Part shown: positions 19,740-32,031 of the stretch, piece by piece
Layout: every line of letters begins with the position of its first letter
Numbering within the stretch: position 1 is the first letter of the stretch
Assembly: GCA_030248135.1 (NCBI GenBank)
Contig: JASANC010004087.1
Coordinates: 310,001 to 374,000, forward strand
DNA: 64,000 bases
Direction: 5' to 3'
Source: Theristus sp. LFF4_11
Taxonomy: Eukaryota; Nematoda; Chromadorea; Monhysterida; Xyalidae
Notes under the pieces: model-generated
What the model was told of the DNA's origin: nothing
Database searches by the model: none
The model's input: only the letters and a program-made list of their open reading frames with translations
Position numbers and translations under genes: made by a program

Positions 19740-20360
19740 TTGTTAAAAAAAAAACAAAAATCGTCCGTTTTTGTTTTTTTAATCAAAAAATTTGAAAAAC
19801 AAAGTTGTGCCAAATCAATAGGAAGTCGGAAGATTTGATGTGCAAGCCCGAATAGCTCCTGCACAGCGGAACTTTCCAGATTTTGTTTTGGTGACCTCAT
19901 TTACCGCTTTTCCAAACCCGCCATCATGCATCTTCTCGCGTTTTCACCTTCAAAACACCACTAATCATCCCCCCAGCTCAAATGAAATAAAGCTAACCGG
20001 CTTGAAATTCGATCAATTATGATGACGACGCCACGACGACACGACACAAAACAACACCAAAAAAGGAACAATTGCAGACAGTGCAGCTCGAATCCACAAT
20101 ATGAGGCGAAATGTCACCTTGGTTGCATCGGGAACCTTAAGCGAAGTTTGCGACTATCAAAAACTTCATACCAAAAGTTGTTGAAGCCTAAATTCAATGG
20201 GTAAAGACGGTCCAAAATCAACTGCTGACGGTTTTACAAGGTAATGTCAATGAAAATTTTTGTAGAACTTTCCAAAAACTGTGTCAACAAGTAAGGTTTT
20301 GAATCAAAGGAAAATTTTTGAATTTTTTAATTGACATTTTTGAATTTTTTAAAAATTGAT
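19740..20360. mobile_element. Degraded relative of the hAT-like element at 60293-61032
   Basis: Much of this segment matches, in inverted orientation, the element inside DPH6, for example the shared gcggaactttnCAGATTTTGTTTTGGTGACCTCA-type block. The poly-A/T flanks (aaaacaaaaatcgtc) also match. Clean terminal repeats and a target duplication are no longer visible. Both copies retain a short Cys/His peptide pattern (C-x2-C ... C), perhaps from a transposase end. Confidence 0.6.
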
Positions 20361-20850
20361 TTCTGTTCAACAAACTTGTTTTGGAGTTCGGGATTAGCAA
20401 ACATGAAAATAGGAGAACTCTGAAAATTTTTTGGCTTGAAAAACGTTATACATCAACAAAAACACGCCTTGCTTGCACCACATAGTCGGTCGTCAACTGT
20501 GGCTGGGAATTTTCGAAAAGAGCGAAAAAAAACCAAAATATCACCCAGCCCCTTCCTATGGGGGTGGCTGTTTTTTTCATATGGGTGAAAGGGGGCGTGT
20601 CGTTTGATCCCAAAATCGTAGAGGTCCCGAAATCTTAAATAATAGGGAAGGAGTAAAAATTATCAAAAATTGAACACTCGCTCCTTCTCAAACGCAACAG
20701 TTGTAAAAAAAACACTTTTAAAAAACTATTTTTGAGGGCAAAGCAAGGTGGGACACTCGCGCTCACAACTCGGTTGCATGAATGTGTTTGACACACCCAA
20801 AAAAACGATCAACAAAAGATCACAATTATTGTCAATAAACAGCCATAAAA
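20360..20850. other. AT-rich intergenic segment, no gene seen
   Basis: Contains T/A homopolymer runs and a short G-rich patch (tatgggggtggctg, repeated as tatgggtgaaaggggg) near 20558-20598. No ORF or structured RNA is supported. Confidence 0.4.
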
Positions 20851-21183
20851 TTAAAAATGAAAAGAAACTATTACCGTAATTTTGCAATGAACAGCATTTT
20901 GTGGACAGTTGTGGCGAACTCTTTCAGGCAAACACATACAGCGGCATTCATTGTAATCATTTACGCTGACAAATTTCAACAGGTCGAATTCACTAAAATC
21001 AGCCTGCTGGCGGCTTTGACAGAGTTCAGAATTTCGAAAGTTGATTTTTTCTACGTTTGCGCGAAACTTGTCAATTTCTGACTGTCTGACGTAATCGGAG
21101 CACCAAAGTGTTGCTGATTTTTCATCCAGCTCACAATCAGCATAAACTGTCGCAAACAACAGCACTATCAAGGACCACATCAT
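20851..21183 (-). CDS. Small secreted Cys-containing protein, possibly first exon of a longer gene
   Basis: The 110-residue frame starts with a typical signal peptide (MMWSLIVLLFATVYADC). The mature part has eight Cys (including ECRCMC) and a segment resembling a leucine-rich-repeat start (VEKINFRNSELCQS). An ACGGTAATAG near 20876 may be a splice donor, so the last residues (TVIVSFHF) may be intronic read-through. No family recognised. It is divergently placed, 110 bp from the AT-rich ORF at 21293. Confidence 0.45.
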   Translation of the reverse strand: MMWSLIVLLFATVYADCELDEKSATLWCSDYVRQSEIDKFRANVEKINFRNSELCQSRQQADFSEFDLLKFVSVNDYNECRCMCLPERVRHNCPQNAVHCKITVIVSFHF

Positions 21184-21292
21184 CTCTCGTACGTTTATGG
21201 ACTATTCAAGCAGAATTATAAAAATGAATTGAAAGAAATGAAAAATAAAGCGCTCCCTCATAAAAAAAGTTTAGCTTTCAGATTTCCTCGTA

Positions 21293-21883
21293 ATGGAACC
21301 AATTGTTTACGGTATCACACGTTCGAACGAATGCATTACTTCTGTTTTTGTGCATGATCCGATATTTTCGTGCACGTACGATATTTTGCTCTTCTCTTTT
21401 ATGCGTGGAGAAGCGGAAAGCATAAAAAAATTAGGAACAACTGTTCAATCGTTTTTAATATCAAAAGAAACACGTATTGGTGTTGGAATGAGTGCTGATG
21501 AAATTTTAACCGTCCTAAATGGGCAAGCTTTTATTTTCAGCTTAAAAAATTTGAAAACACTTGTTTATCCAATAAATTTCTGGAATGATACGTATAAATA
21601 TAGTTCACCGAGTTATTTACGTTTCTTTAAAAACGACGAATCAAGTAATGTATGGTATTACTGTGGCAGTTATAATAATGAAATAGTCACTTTGAAGATG
21701 TATTTTTGTGAAGTAATTAAAGAATTCAAAACTATAGTAAAATGCGGAACTGAAATAATTGATTATCCTGTTATTCACAGTCCATTTTCAGCTGATTTTC
21801 TTAAAGAAATTGCAATTTATGCATCGAAAAAAAGATTGCTACCTGAAGATATCATTAAAATATTGGCTGCTTCAAAATTTTAG
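21293..21883 (+). CDS. AT-rich single-exon ORF of unknown function (196 residues)
   Basis: An intact intronless ORF whose codon use is far more A/T-rich than surrounding host exons (many AAA, ATT and TTT). The protein has repeated aromatic/beta stretches (NVWYYCGSYNNEIVTLKMYF) and a C-terminal helical segment (LLPEDIIKILAASKF). There is no signal peptide or membrane segment. I do not recognise a family. Base composition and lack of introns suggest a recent foreign or viral origin, but the evidence is compositional only. An AATAAA near 21951-21956 could serve as a polyadenylation signal. Confidence 0.5.
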   Translation: MEPIVYGITRSNECITSVFVHDPIFSCTYDILLFSFMRGEAESIKKLGTTVQSFLISKETRIGVGMSADEILTVLNGQAFIFSLKNLKTLVYPINFWNDTYKYSSPSYLRFFKNDESSNVWYYCGSYNNEIVTLKMYFCEVIKEFKTIVKCGTEIIDYPVIHSPFSADFLKEIAIYASKKRLLPEDIIKILAASKF

Positions 21884-21982
21884 CTTCTTGTTTGTTTTGA
21901 TTGTGGGATGTACATGACGTTGTTCTTTTAAGTACATGTGCACTGCTCATAATAAAATTCACAATGAATATGTTGTTTTTTA

Positions 21983-22130
21983 ACCGTCCCGCTCACCAGT
22001 GCGTCGAGCGCATGTGTGCACACCGGGCGCTGATAAAGATCTTGGATCGCGCACGAAAATAATAATCTTGATCGCGTTCAGCGGCCGGTGTGCACACATG
22101 CGCTCGACGCATTGTGGAGCGGGACGAGTA
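21983..22130. repeat. Long imperfect palindrome (hairpin), about 145 bp
   Basis: The left arm gtcccgctcaccagtgcgtc gagcgcatgtgtgcacacc and the right arm, its near-perfect complement ending in gagcgggac, surround a short loop around ataataatc. The arms are about 50 bp with few mismatches. It may be a MITE without obvious target duplication, or a transcribed hairpin. Confidence 0.7.
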
Positions 22131-22363
22131 AAAAAACATGTATGGGTGTAAAAATGAAGCACATTAAATTTAATTTTTATATCGCTTCAGTCATCCAGTT
22201 CACAGCGCTGGCCTTTCATGCTTCTTTTCTATCCACCTAGCAGTGGATTAATACGCTGTGAAATAGATAACTGAAGTGATACTTTACTACTCCGATCTGT
22301 CATCAGTATTTAGAAAATGGTTGTTTTTTCAAAACGTCACCTCTGCAATTATCCCGTTTGCAG

Positions 22364-25300
22364 CGTCGCCTCCGTCGACATTGCCCGATGTGCTGGAGAA
22401 CGTCGCCGATGTGTCCTCACAACTGTCGCTGCCGCTCGTCGATCCGTCACAAGAAATCCCGTGGTTAGTCCTGTATTTTCCAAAATTGGGTCAACACTGT
22501 ATCATCACTGGTTGGTCAACTTTTTGCTATCGAGTCCTTTCCCCTCAGGATCAGTTTCGAAGAGAAACGTGTCATGAACAACTACCTCGGCATTGGTCTC
22601 GACGCGAAAATTGCACTGGAATTCCACAAGAAACGCGAGGAATACTCACATCATTCGCGGTAAAAAGCAGGTTTTTCAAATGCTTCGGGTTATTGTCGTG
22701 TCGCTTTCTAACTTTGAAATCGAGGGAAAGAGCATTTTATTTGAGGAGTCGCCACAAGCTGTACATGTGGTACGGTGTGCTCGGCGGCAAGGAACTCTGG
22801 AAACGCACGTATCGCAATCTCGAACAACGAGTCCATTTGAAGTGCGACGGCAAAACGATGAAACTGCCGTCCTTGCAGGGACTCGTCATACTGAACATTC
22901 CCAGTTATCAGGTTGTCCTTGTCGTTTGATGAACGTTTTTTATTTTTCTTGTTGTCCACCACCGAAACATGTCATCCTCATGGCCCGTTGGTAGCGTGTT
23001 AGACTATTGCCTGTGCGTTTGGGGGATCGAGCTCCGCCGAGGGGTGTATAGGCACTTAATGACAGAGAAAATTTGATGGGCGCCCTACTCGACGGCGTTT
23101 TATACGGTTCTGTGGGTTAGCCGTGGCTAAAAACATTGCCTAAAATTCCAACAAAACAAAAAGGCTACTGTTAGGGCGGCATGAACTTCTGGGGCAGCTC
23201 GAGCGCGACACGCGGGCGCAAATTCCGTCGGCAGTCGTTCGACGACCGAACGCTGGAAGTGGTCGCTGTGTACGGCGTGATGCACTGCGCCACGTCCAGG
23301 GTGGTGCGTCTGCAGAATCATCGGCTCGCTCAGGTGGCGTCTGCACCCGGTTGCTTTTGTGCACTGTGTCCCATGATACAAAATCAGTAGGTTGGCCGAG
23401 CGTTGTGCAATGAACAATGTGACCACCGTAGCATCTGATCTGTCTGCTCGCCACACAGGTGGCATGTAACGCCAACACAGCCACTGCGCTTGTTGCATGG
23501 CACGCTTTGTGTGTTTCAGTGCCGCAAGATCGATATCACGATCACGGGCAGTCAGCCGATCGCGATGCACGTCGATGGCGAGCCGTGGATGCAGACGCCC
23601 GGCCATTTGCGCATTGTGCACAAGAACAGGGCGCAGGTGCTCGTGAGGAACCCGGTCAGTGCGTGGCTTGCTGTGCTCGCATCATCCTCATTGAGTTGCT
23701 CTTATTTCGGTTGTTCGCTTCAAACAAACTTACAAAACTACTATTGCCCCATTCCCCCCGATCGCAAACTGTTGTTCATTGCCGCTACTGCAGCGGAAAA
23801 GTGTACAAACGCGAACGCTCGCTTGGTCGCTGCTGCACTGACTCTTTCGTCGGAATCGGAAACCGATCGTGATTATTGATAACCTGAAGCTGACTCGAAC
23901 TTTCTCACTTTCTCGCTGCCGGTATTGGTGATAGCAGCTGTTTTTTCCACAATCTCTTTTCAGCAATTTGACGCAGCCCTGCGCACGTGGGACGAGCAGC
24001 ACGACGACTCGCTGCGTGTGCCGGCGGCGTTGAGTGTCGCGTACGCGGACGACGAGTGCCAGAAGATCGTCGACTTCGTGCACCGCGCACACCAGCTGCT
24101 GCACATGTAAACAGTGAATCTGTTTGTTGCTCGCTTGCAAGCACGTTCGTGGTGGAGCAGCACAGAATTGCTGCGACCACTCAGTCGCATGTGCGTGTAT
24201 GTGTGCGAGTGCGAACACTTGCTGCGCTGTGTTTCAGTGATGCTTGTCGGAACGCACAATTGCAAACGAGCTTCTTTGCAGGATTCGTAGCGCTGGCATT
24301 GTCACGGGTGCACGGTGTACAGAGCGCCTTGACTTGATCAGACTCTACGACAGAGCATCGCGCGCCATCAATCGACTCTACCCGCTGCACAAAAAGCACG
24401 ACTTGGTCAGTCTGTTTACAAAATGTTCACTCAGTTGTATACTAATTGGGCTGATGAACATTGTTGCAAATGGCCTTTGCTGTCGTTTGATTGTTCATTG
24501 GTTAATGAATGCGCTCTCGTTCCGTAATGGCAGGCAATCGTTTGCTCCAGAATTTCACAGTTGTTGAATGTCAGTATAGGAACAGAGCACTACTTTCACC
24601 CAACAAGACTTTCTGTTTCTCCATATGCCGAAGTTTTGTTTACATGTCACCATTGCTCATTCAAGTGACATGCCGCAGTTGTGTTGTCTGTCAGGGCAGA
24701 TTCAAAGAAAGTGCCACACGGGGCTGGCTCTTGTGTGTACTTCGTTTCGTTCTGAATGGTTTTGGTGCGCGCTTGTCTGTCTTTCATTCCATGTCGCTAC
24801 TGGACAAAACTCAATTGAGCATGTGCCTGCTAGTTCTGTGTGCCACACGGCCACGTACGTTTGGACACAAATGAAGCTGCTAAAATGGACAGTATTGGCC
24901 TTGTTGTGTCTGTCTGCACCAGAAACACAGTTTAATGGTGATTATTATTATCATTTCCAAAGGATCTCTTGCTTGTGATTGCCCGTTTTGCTGCGATTTG
25001 TGCTGATGTCTTTTGACATTTTCTTCTTTGATACGAGAGCGGGAGTTTTTTGGTGGAACATGATGCGGCTTTGAGCTTTCTGGTCTCTGTATCAGTTATT
25101 AAACTGGATGCTCCCTTGTGAGAAAGTACTGAAACTTTGACGTCTGACCGCACTGGTCAAATAGAAAGCGAAAGTGCATTCGCTGGCAACATGAGTGCGC
25201 AAGAAGGCTTCTCGAACGTGGCGCCGGATTGCGTGAGCGCCAGCAGTCCGTGTGTGGGTGTGCGTCACACGCTGCCGCTGGTGTATTTCTATCCGAACCG

Positions 25301-27394
25301 TGCCAACTACAGCTCACCCCCTGTTGTCCGTCAGCCGCCGCTGCCTTCCGTGTCGTGTTCGAATGTTTTCAACCCGAACGATTACAAAGAGTCACCAATT
25401 TACACTCGCCCCTCGATGGGTGCAGCGCGGCCACTGACCGTGCCATGCACACCTGTGAGTCTGCCGATGCGTGCAGCTGATGGAGTTGACTGCGTTTGAA
25501 TCAGACGCGTCACTAAAATGATGCCACTGAAAGCTGATGCTGTGTTTCAGGTCGTTTAATGAATCAGCATTGTTTGTTAAGTGTCACTTTCGTCCCCGCA
25601 GACACACATGCGGTCACACCTGAGCGAGGCGGTGCTTGCGATGGACGTGCTTGCCGAACGACTCTGGATGCACATGCCGCCGAGTGCGCAGCAGCCAGCA
25701 CAAAGCGACGCCGACAAGCAAGCGGACGCTGCCAATAATGGCCACCAGTCAACGAAGGCGGACACGCCAGCTGGCGGCACCAGTGGCGATTACGCGGAAG
25801 CGCGCTCCGGTGAAGCGACAACGCTCAGTTACGGCAGTCGTGAGCAGTTCTACGCTGCTGTGGAGCAGCTGCAACGAGAGTTGGACGCTGTGAACAACAT
25901 TCTCACTGCGGATCAGTCGCTCTCGGCATACAGCACCATTGGGCAACAGGTTGGCGAGATCAGTGCACTCGTTTGAAATGCTTGAGTGAGCGTTGGCATT
26001 GCCTTGCAAAGTTGCAGTGAGGCACTTTGTGGGAATAAAAGTCAAACAGCTGTGTGGCCATGAAACCTGTGGGTCACATCTTGCACATTTACTGATCGTA
26101 ACCGACCAATCCAATGTGTGGCCTTGGACTCGCTACGCAAATGCAGCTGGCCAACTGCTTGCAAACAACAACGGCTGACTGCGTTCGATCAGGTCTCCTC
26201 AGCGCGGAACGGCTCCACATTCGATCTGTTTCATTACTTTTAGGGTTGTTGGTTGGTGCAAATGAAACGTTCTCAGTGCTGAAAATGCCTTTTTCCTCTG
26301 CAGAGCTCACTACTGATGAACACAACGGGCAGCATCGCGGAGAGCAGCGGTGTGCAACAACCGCAGTCCTCCTGTGCGCCCCAATCACCCCGCCGACGAA
26401 ATCCACCGACAACCCTGTTCAGCCCGTCCGAGACTGACCGTGAGCCTGGCGCAGCCTCGCAGACACTCGAGCGCTCACCTGAGTCTGCCAGCAAAGGTGC
26501 CACTGTGCACTTTGCCTCTGGTGCTGCGTCGGAAGAGGTCAGTGGCCAATCAGCAACTGAATGCCGCTTACAGGCTGTGTCGCCTGTCGTGGCGTGGTTT
26601 ATGACGCTCAGCGTACATTCACCGCTGTGTGCACGAAACCGCCAGCGTTTGCAACCGTCTGGTTTCTCACCGCTCAGAGAGCTGACACAAAAAAACGACA
26701 TGAGCCAGCTCTATTTGCGACCACTTTCATGTTGTTTTTCTCAGCAGCCCAGCCACAGTGGCTCACATGAGCGGGAGACTGTGCGCACAGCAGCGAGCAG
26801 TGGCGCTGCCGCCGTGGGCGTGTCGCTTCCCAGGCGCCGTTCGCCTCGCACGCGCATCGGCCGCTGGCTTCGTTCGGCCGCCGCGAAACTGACGCTGCAC
26901 CACCGACGGGGCCACTCGAGCGATCACGCGACCAGTGACGCTATGAAACACGGTGCGCTTGGGGCACATACATGTTCGTGTTGCGTTGCTTGGTGTTGTG
27001 CCGTTGCGCGCAACCACGCAAACAGTCATAGTTCATGTCTTGAGAAACTCAACAGCATGGAAATTAGCGAAAAGCAGGCTGCGTGTTTTCAGCGGCGGAG
27101 CAGTGGGACAGCGCGCAGGTGGGCGAGTGGCTGCGAGCGAACGCACTGGCCGAGTACACGGAGGCGTTCGAGCAGCACGAGGTCGGCGGCGCAGAGCTGC
27201 TGCGGCTGAATCGCTGCGACCTGCGCGACCTGGGCGTCCACAAGGTCGGCCACATCAAGCGCCTCGAGGGCGCCATCCAGGCGTTGCACGAACACGAGCG
27301 AGCCGCTGCGTCGCTGCACGGAGGCACTGCGGGGCAGCTGCCCTCGAAGGCAAAGTCACGCTCGACCACGTTCGTCGACACCGCAGCGCAATAG
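22364..27394 (+). CDS. Type II diacylglycerol kinase (delta/eta/kappa class), 3' half with accessory and SAM domains
   Basis: Exons 22364-22463, 22549-22659, 22746-22911, 23175-23333, 23520-23654 and 23964-24107 encode the DAGK accessory domain: [54 protein letters not shown] and HVDGEPW all match human DGK-delta/eta in order. Exons at about 24.24, 25.1-25.5, 25.6-25.95, 26.3-26.55 and 26.75-26.95 kb encode the long variable linker. The last exon, about 27.09-27.394, is a SAM domain ([18 protein letters not shown]), the hallmark of this class. DGKs phosphorylate diacylglycerol to phosphatidic acid. The PH, C1 and catalytic (GGDGT) exons are not in the window upstream. The frame across 24107-24240 is not resolved. 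A SINE lies in an intron. Confidence 0.9.
22974..23058 (+). mobile_element. tRNA-derived SINE copy 2
   Basis: Reads ggcccgttggtagcgtgttagact, then gggggatcgagctccgccgaggggtgtataggc. The B-box-like ggatcgagctcc and the tail match copy 1. It lies inside a DGK intron. Confidence 0.6.
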
Positions 27395-28900
27395 AAATGA
27401 CGACACTTTCAGTTCGGATTGTCTTTTTGCTTCGATCGTTTAGGCACTGATTCTCACACGCACGTGATTCATATCCTCATTCAGTTATCAATGTGCAGTT
27501 TTTCATTTTGTCTAGTCGTCAGTGTGACTGTGTGACTGATGATATGTGCGTTTTGTTGTACATTGGGTTTGATTTTAAAAATGATTTTATTCATTTGTTT
27601 TTATTTTTGATGTTATTCTGTGAAATCCCGATATCGCGCTGCAGAAATGCAGCTCTGTGAAAAATACCAAAAATTTGTGATGAATCAAATAATGTTCGAT
27701 TAATCAATATCACGACATTACGTTCAATAAGGCTTGATATCAAATTTTTGTTCTTGGATTTGGGATTTTGATTTTGTATACGTTTATTCGAAAACACGTC
27801 TGACTTACATTGTGAATGTAAAGGTTTGAATCTTAACGGCTGGAACTGATTAGCTGGTGTGTTTTCGCTGCAATATTTGTTGTTTGTCCATATTTATGGA
27901 CATGGACTTGATTCTCGTGTTTTCTTTTTCTTCCATTTAACCGGTGAGCTGCTATTTTTTATTTCCGTCGGCAAAACTAAAAATCCTCACAGCGATTCAG
28001 CTCAAGTTAATATTTTACTGCTAATAACATTTTTCCGTTTTGTTTTGTTTTTAATCCATTTCGGCAATAAAACATTTCATAATAACGTGTCTGCATATTT
28101 TCAGAGATCAACTCAACTCTTATTTCGGTCCACTCACCGTTGACAACAAAATGAACGTAGCAATAAGGCAGTCAAAGAAAAAAGCGCTTTTCAACCACAA
28201 AAAAATGTGAGCAAGCAAAACTTTGTTGTTTTGAAGGCAGCCAATTTCAAGAAACAAATCAATGGGGAAACTTGTGATTGGAAAACATGTAAGAAAAACA
28301 ATGTTCTTTTTGTTCACGATACTTTTGAAAAACGTCGACAATTGCACGTGCAAAGTATCTGATACACCAAACCACGGGAAAGTCTATGGGAGCATGTTTT
28401 TTGTGCAGCGCGTGTGCTTTTTTTCTCAAATCGTCCACGCAAGTCATGACTTCACATCAACTTTCGCATTTGTAATCTGTAATTTTCCATGAACAATGCA
28501 ATGAAAAATAAATGCACATACGACAAGATGACGCCCGGTCGGGTATGGCCCGTTTGTCATACACTGGTGACGTCACCACCGACACATCACAAACACATTG
28601 GCACACGCTTCACATGGTCTCTTCTCTTACAACAAACAGACCATACCTTGCGGGCTGACGCCCACGGTGCTATTAATACACTAAAATGCATCAATTTTTG
28701 AAAAAATGCGAAACATGAAAAAAATGCGCTTATATGGCAGTGAGTGCAACAGTGACGGGCGTGATGGGTCAGGCACATTCGGTTGGCTGACTGCTGATTG
28801 GCTAGATTGGAACCACTGATTGGTGCAGCCTTGTTCTAGAAAAAAACATGTTTCGTATCTGGATGTTTGAGGTTACAATGTTAATCTGTATGCTGTGAGT
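27395..28900. other. Intergenic region between convergent DGK and zinc-finger genes
   Basis: AT-rich, with several AATAAA-type signals (for example near 28065 and 28507) that may end the two convergent genes. A diverged MITE-like patch (ggttggctgactgctgattggctaga) lies near 28779-28807. No coding exon is supported. Confidence 0.45.
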
Positions 28901-31900
28901 TTAGTTTGCAGCGATCGTGTCAGCGACAACAATCTGCTCCCTTGGTGGTCTCTCCATCGTGCGTTTCTCCGAGTGCGGCACCCCATCGTCGTCGTCGTCG
29001 TCCACTTCACTGAGCTCTTCATCTGGCCCAACCACAACCTCCACAACGTTACCATCCACATTTTGATTTGTTTCATCGGAATTTCCCGGCTTTATTTTGC
29101 TAGAATTCGACAGTCGTTGCGTTGTCGTCGTATCCTCAGTGGTGGTGACGTTGATTGTGGCTGATGAAGGAGCATGATGTGTTGATGATGACGGGGATGT
29201 TGATGATGGCTGATCGTTCGATGACACCAACGTTGCTGTGCTCGAGCAGATCGGCAGCGTTTTCTGAAAAATGCAATTTTAGTTGAAAGTTCAATGGAAC
29301 ACCGCAAAAAAAGACATTGCACACGCGTTTGCTGGCCTACCCGTCGCAGCGAGCTGGATGCCTTGCGGCGAAACGGCGGGCGACTAGACGAAACACGCTG
29401 CACGTGACGCACGCTGTCGAGGTGCTGCAAAGAGACTTGCTCACATCGTTTCAATGAAAGTAAAATTGTAGGTTCAACATGAAAACCGCCCCAAAATGAG
29501 TCAGATGCCAGCCAAGCCACCCAGAAGTGCAGCACCTGTTGCACCTGTGCACGTGACTCAAAGTCAGCGTTGCACAGTTGGCAGTGGAACTGCAGTGCGT
29601 CGGCGGAGTGCGCAGCAGCGGTGACACGGATGCCGTCGTCGCCACTGCCCGACGTGTAGCCGGACTCGGCGTTGTGCGTGCCCACAATGTCCGGCAACGG
29701 CTCCGAGGACGTCGAGGACGAGCGCGAGTGCGCGCGCGTCTTGCTGCTGCTGCCACCGGTCACCCGCTGACGATGCTTTTGACCTGCGCGGTGGGCAGTG
29801 CGCTTTGTTGTGGAACCGTTTATTGCAGTGCTTCACGGAGAAAACAAATCACGCAAATGTGTGTTGAATACGGGCTGCTAAAACGGCTGCCAAAACAACT
29901 ACTAAATTTACGTGTTATAAAACCTAATAAATGCCTTTAGTAACCGTTTTAGTTGCCTGATTTGTCTCTCAATTTCTTTGCTCTCTCAATCTCTATCCAA
30001 ACGTCTCAGAAATTACAGTAAAATGTGGAAATCTTACTTTTCTGGCAAACAAATCTGGTATGACCTATTTTTTTAGACGTGTCCCACTGAAATGACGTCA
30101 TGTGCCGCCAAACATGCGCTTGCCGTTCACAGCAAGCCAGACTTTCCGTTTAGCCGATTTCTTCCCGTAAACAAATGGTGAATGTCGAATCAGTCACACC
30201 AAACTGACATTTTAGTGGCTGTACTTTGACAACCGGGCATTTTTAAAGCAAATGACGTAATTTTAGTCCGGACACGTTTGATTAAATCCACAATAAATAC
30301 TGATGGACTTGAAAGGATGCATATGTTCCGTTCATAAATGAAACTCTCACCGTTTGTATGCGAGTTCAATTGAGCCTCAGAGTTGACTGCGATGCTGCAC
30401 ACTGAGCAATAATGCAGACTGTTCGACTGACTCGATTCAGTTTCGGACGAATCGCCCACCTTGCCGTGTGGGCTACCTGCAAAAATATTGATGATTGACT
30501 TTTCGTGAACGTCAGTCTATGGTAAGGTCCTTTTCTATTGTATTCTAAGTTTAAACGCAATCAAGTCTACAATGCGCATGTTCAGTAAAGCGATTGCGAA
30601 GAAGAAAGCGCACCAACCACTGTGAAAGTTGTGATTGTGATGCTTGAAGTGTCGTGCCTGCTGCAAGTGCTGATGTAGCAGTGCGCCAGTGGGGAACTGC
30701 CGTTGACAGACCGCACACCGGTACGCGCCAACGCCTTGCACATTGTTGCTGTCGTGCAACGCCGCCAGATTACTTTGTCCCGGCATGACACCAGTGACGC
30801 TCGTGTGACAGTGGAAGCCGTCAGGCAATTGTTGTGCGTGATGCTGATTGGCCACTGCAAACACGGCCGCTCTGCGTTGCGACGGCTGCGAAGGGTCGGA
30901 ACTGATGCTCGAAGTTTCCGATGGTGAAATGACCGCCGACCGAAGGCCACCGGAATAACTGCTGTCTGTCAACAACAGCGGACTGCTGCTGTGCGAGTGC
31001 CACGCTGCCTGGTGCTGTGTCAGCACGTTCACCAGTTGATGAGGGTGATGATGATGTGCGTGATGTGCGGCTGATGCTTGATGATGGAGGTCGATCGACG
31101 GGTAGACGGGCTGCTGCTGCAACAGGCCGGGGTGGCGAGCATTCGCAAACGGTTGATGCGCTTGTATGAACCACTGCGGCTGGCCAGCGGCTTGCCCGGC
31201 CATTGGCTGTGTGCCTGCTGCTGCGTTCGCATCGCCCGTCGGTGGCTGTGCGACGATCGCTGTGGGCGTACCGGACGGGTAGAACGGCGGGGCGCGCAGT
31301 GCGTTCGCTGCTATTTTGGTTAAAGTTTTAAAAACAGTTTTGAAAAAGAATCAAAAATTCTCGCAGCACCTGGTGGCGGTTGGCTCGCGGTGCCGTGCGG
31401 TGGTGGCATGATCGCTGGCATCTCTGAGTGCGGCGCACGCACGTTCGCTGGTGAGGCTGCGTGAAAGGAATATTGGGCGCTGGGTGCTACGGCGCCCAGG
31501 GCACCTGAAAAATGTTGTGGTTGTTGTAAATCAAGGGAAAATCTTCTTCTATATTTAAAGAAGTCGTTTTTTTTAAATGATTGGGTGCTACGACGTGCTT
31601 GCCCACCTTGATACATGGATACAGCTGGTGTGGGATGGCTAGGGGCCAATGCAGACGCTGGGGCGCCTGCTGCAAACCCGTTAGTCGGAAATGAGGCTGC
31701 AAAGCAAGCGCAACAAATAAAAGATCTTTATAATTATTCTGGGGTATGGAGATCAAATTGAACATCTAGCAAGCTATCTTCCTGATTAATGTTGAATAAC
31801 AACGTGTATTCTGCGTGTTGCACGTCGCATTCTCTGCTCAACTCCGTGTCCCTTACCGACGGCGTGTTTACGCGACTGCAAGAACTGCAGCTTCTTTCGG

Positions 31901-32031
31901 TGTCGTTTGCCACTGCAATGCAGCAGCGCCTGTTTGCACGAGTTCAACTGAGTGTTGCACACGTAGCAATAGTGGTAGAACCGTGGTTCACCGTTGCTGC
32001 CGGCGCCCGCGTTCACGGACAGATTCTGCAT
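28901..32031 (-). CDS. ZNF385-like multi-zinc-finger protein
   Basis: Exon 1 (32031 to about 31852) has MQNLSVNAGAGS and finger 1, HYCYVCNTQLNS with HCSGKRHRKKL, a U1/matrin-type C2H2 finger. Two proline/alanine-rich exons follow (about 31700-31606 and 31506-31373), then a large exon (about 31311-30618) rich in Gln and His with finger 2 (YRCAVCQRQFPTGALLHQHL). The exon at about 30479-30352 carries finger 3 (HYCSVCSIAVNSEAQLNSH), completed in the next exon by GQKHRQRV. Finger 4 (FHCQLCNADFESRAQVQQ) is completed by HLDSVRH in the following exon. The last exon is Ser/Thr-rich, then acidic. Widely spaced fingers with long x-spacings between His match ZNF385-family proteins, which bind RNA or DNA in the nucleus. 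Confidence 0.78.
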
